Shown piece after piece: positions 62,225 to 64,000 of a stretch of DNA of 64,000 nt (the first letter of the stretch is position 1; the number at the start of each line of letters is the position of its first letter). The translations under genes were made by a program, and so were the position numbers. Source of the DNA: JAYWGN01 sp043778255 (GTDB lineage: Bacteria; Bacteroidota; Bacteroidia; Chitinophagales; Chitinophagaceae). The DNA lies in contig JAYWGN010000008.1 in NCBI GenBank assembly GCA_043778255.1, positions 1 through 64,000 of the forward strand, written 5' to 3'. The notes below the pieces were generated by a model that saw nothing but the letters and a program-made list of their open reading frames with translations, did no database searches and was not told where the DNA came from.

Positions 62225-64000
62225 TTATTTTTGTGAAACTAAAAAACTTTGCTTATATATTATATTATTGTTATTGGTAACTAACATAACATAAGTGCCA
62301 GTAGTTAGTTTACTAATATCAATTCCTTTGCTAGTAGCACTTTCGGTTAATATATTGTTTATTACTTTTTTGCCATTTATATCAAATATGGTGTAATCAT
62401 AATTTTTGTAATTGGTAATATTGGTACTTAGGTATAATACATTACTGGCTGGGTTAGGGTATATATTTGCTTTAAATTCATTTTGGTATTTCACACTTTT
62501 TACCTCGGTATAAAATGGTTGGTTAAATAAATCATAAGCTACTATGCGGTAATAATTAAACCCATTTTTGGGGTTGGTATGTGTGTAATTATAGTTGGCA
62601 GTTATGTTATTATTAGCAATTGTGTTTAACTTGCTAAAGTTGTTACCATCGGTACTGTATTGTATTTCGTACTTTGTAACGCCATTATCATTTTGTAAAC
62701 GCCAATTAAGTAATACGCCATCATTTACTTTATCGGCTGTAAAGTTTTCGAAACGTAAATTTAAAATACTTACACTTATAATACCCGCATCTTGATTTTG
62801 GTTAGTAGCACCAAACGATAAGTTAAATGTGGATGTAATGCCACTACCATTGGGCCTACTATCGTTACTACCACTACCAATGTTAGCACCTGTAAAGTTT
62901 GCTGTAGGAGGTATATTGCTAAATTGTAAAAAATAATTGTTACCAGTTGGTGTTATTATAAACTGATAATACCCATTACCATCGGATACAGTGGTACCAA
63001 TTGTAAAATCATCGCCATTACCCGGTATGCCATCAACACCTGCATTTACTAATGTTATAATAGCACCTGCATAAGGCATTTCACCAGCATTTTGTATGCC
63101 GTTATTATTAGCATCTATCCATACATAATTTCCTACATTGGCTGTATTAACTACTCGTAATCCTGCATCTATATGTAAGGTATCGCCAAATGTATTAAAA
63201 TTATATGTTAGGGTACGTTGTGTATTGGGGTTTACATTGCTACCATTAGTAACATAGGGCGTACCTTCGGGCAATGTAAACTGCATACCAATTGGGTAGT
63301 TAATAAAGCGTAGGTAATAATTACCATTAGGTACATTGGGGAATAAATAATTGCCATTTGAGTTGGATACAGCCGAGCCAAGTGCTACATTAGCTGCATT
63401 GTATATAGTTGCAGTAGTACCACTTATAGCAGGTTCGGTAGCATCTTGTATACCATCTCCATTCAAATCGTCCCATATATAATCACCTACAGTGGAGCAT
63501 TGGGGTACTAAGCCTAAATCAAAATTCAAATCCGTACTTGAGGTTAGTGTAGCAGTTATAGAACTACGTCCATTAAGTTCGGCATCACTATCGGTTAGGT
63601 TAGTACCAAGTGGGGCTTTATTTGGCGAAATTTTAAAGCCATCGGGCAAAAAGCTAAACCTTGGTCTATAAGTGCCATTAGGTATGCCTACTAAGTTCCA
63701 ATAACCAGCAGCATTTGAAACTGTTTGGTAAGGTTGTACACCTGCTGCTACTACATCACTATCTATTAATGTGCCGGCAGCATTTAATAATTGTATTACA
63801 ACGCTTTGCACTCCAGCAGTTTCTGAGCCCTCTTGTATGCCATTTCCATTATTATCTCTCCACACTCTATTGCCAAGCCTATTAAGTGCAACAACTGGTA
63901 CTAAGCCTAAGGCAACGTTAACTTTGTCTTCGCCTTGTATTAACCTAAAGTTATCGGTGGTTGAGTTGGTAGCTATTATTATATTGCCATCACTATCCAA
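62225..64000 (-). CDS. SdrD B-like repeat protein, T9SS cargo (5' end beyond window)
   Basis: Only the C-terminal 591 residues are inside the window; the gene starts beyond 64000. At least three SdrD B-like (prealbumin-like, calcium-binding) repeats are seen, with markers NRVWRDNNGNGIQEG, VGDYIWDDLNGDGIQD and VGNYVWIDANNNGIQN. An FN3-like module (about 405-500, LRFENFTADKVNDGVLLNWR) and a T9SS type A sorting domain (last 75 residues, NIYPNPASNVLYLS) follow. It is a large surface adhesin-like protein. The same FN3-plus-sorting-domain ending is present in the PorU-like sortase at 19952-24829. It may be co-transcribed with the sugar dehydrogenase-like gene, 65 bp downstream. Confidence 0.9.
   Translation of the reverse strand: MDSDGNIIIATNSTTDNFRLIQGEDKVNVALGLVPVVALNRLGNRVWRDNNGNGIQEGSETAGVQSVVIQLLNAAGTLIDSDVVAAGVQPYQTVSNAAGYWNLVGIPNGTYRPRFSFLPDGFKISPNKAPLGTNLTDSDAELNGRSSITATLTSSTDLNFDLGLVPQCSTVGDYIWDDLNGDGIQDATEPAISGTTATIYNAANVALGSAVSNSNGNYLFPNVPNGNYYLRFINYPIGMQFTLPEGTPYVTNGSNVNPNTQRTLTYNFNTFGDTLHIDAGLRVVNTANVGNYVWIDANNNGIQNAGEMPYAGAIITLVNAGVDGIPGNGDDFTIGTTVSDGNGYYQFIITPTGNNYFLQFSNIPPTANFTGANIGSGSNDSRPNGSGITSTFNLSFGATNQNQDAGIISVSILNLRFENFTADKVNDGVLLNWRLQNDNGVTKYEIQYSTDGNNFSKLNTIANNNITANYNYTHTNPKNGFNYYRIVAYDLFNQPFYTEVKSVKYQNEFKANIYPNPASNVLYLSTNITNYKNYDYTIFDINGKKVINNILTESATSKGIDISKLTTGTYVMLVTNNNNIIYKQSFLVSQK

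Overview
The window is chromosomal DNA from an AT-rich member of the Bacteroidota, most likely of the Chitinophagales/Saprospiria type. The evidence is direct: promoters of the TAnnTTTG class, Gly-rich Shine-Dalgarno sites largely absent, lipoproteins with Cys-Lys-Lys after the lipobox, a GLPGLI-family protein, TonB receptors with a carboxypeptidase-regulatory-like N-terminus, and several type IX secretion (T9SS) parts: a PorX response regulator, a PorU-like C25 sortase and cargo proteins with T9SS C-terminal sorting domains. No rRNA, CRISPR array, prophage or complete insertion sequence was seen.

Layout. 1-830: remains of a zeta-toxin-like ATPase gene with an internal stop and a frameshift, beside a 55-bp dispersed repeat. 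835-6.6 kb: aconitase, two unrecognised small genes, a twin palindrome, an amidase lipoprotein and two further lipoproteins. 6.9-11.5 kb: porX, a DinB-like protein, miaE, accD-smpB-DciA-like. 11.7-19.9 kb: clpB, a two-gene candidate toxin-antitoxin unit with a nucleotidyltransferase fold, a secreted protein, priA (TTG start) and murB. 20-25 kb (minus): the PorU-like sortase. 25-36 kb: tyrS, a TPR-like secreted protein, a TonB receptor and a TamB homologue (both minus), then a VWA protein. 36-38.5 kb: an apparent insert holding a DUF4143-type ATPase with an operator-like array, an unknown secreted protein, a 30-bp perfect palindrome and a decayed small antitoxin-like gene; it separates the VWA gene from its probable MoxR-like AAA+ partner at 38.6-40.1 kb. 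40-47 kb: a lipoprotein, a frameshifted outer-membrane barrel gene, pdhB, a PaaE-like reductase with a TetR regulator, and a large 'Gcr recombinase' membrane protein. 47-56 kb: acyltransferase, rpmE2, a GlmU-like/tpiA/GLPGLI/nitronate monooxygenase cluster, purQ, a DsbD pair and tRNA-Glu. 56-64 kb: a small secreted protein, the second copy of the 55-bp repeat, a large TonB receptor, a tandem 135-bp repeat, a PQQ-dependent sugar dehydrogenase-like T9SS cargo protein and the 3' part of an SdrD-like T9SS cargo gene running off the window.

Most of the window is core metabolism and envelope biogenesis. The envelope genes fit together: PorX is expected to control the T9SS, the PorU-like protein to process and attach cargo, and the proteins at 60.4-64 kb are such cargo; TamB, TonB receptors and DsbD serve outer-membrane and periplasmic assembly. 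The less ordinary material is small: three decayed genes, one probably live two-gene toxin-antitoxin-like unit, and several palindromic or tandem non-coding arrays that no nearby gene explains. All functional statements rest on motif recognition by eye; no database search was run.
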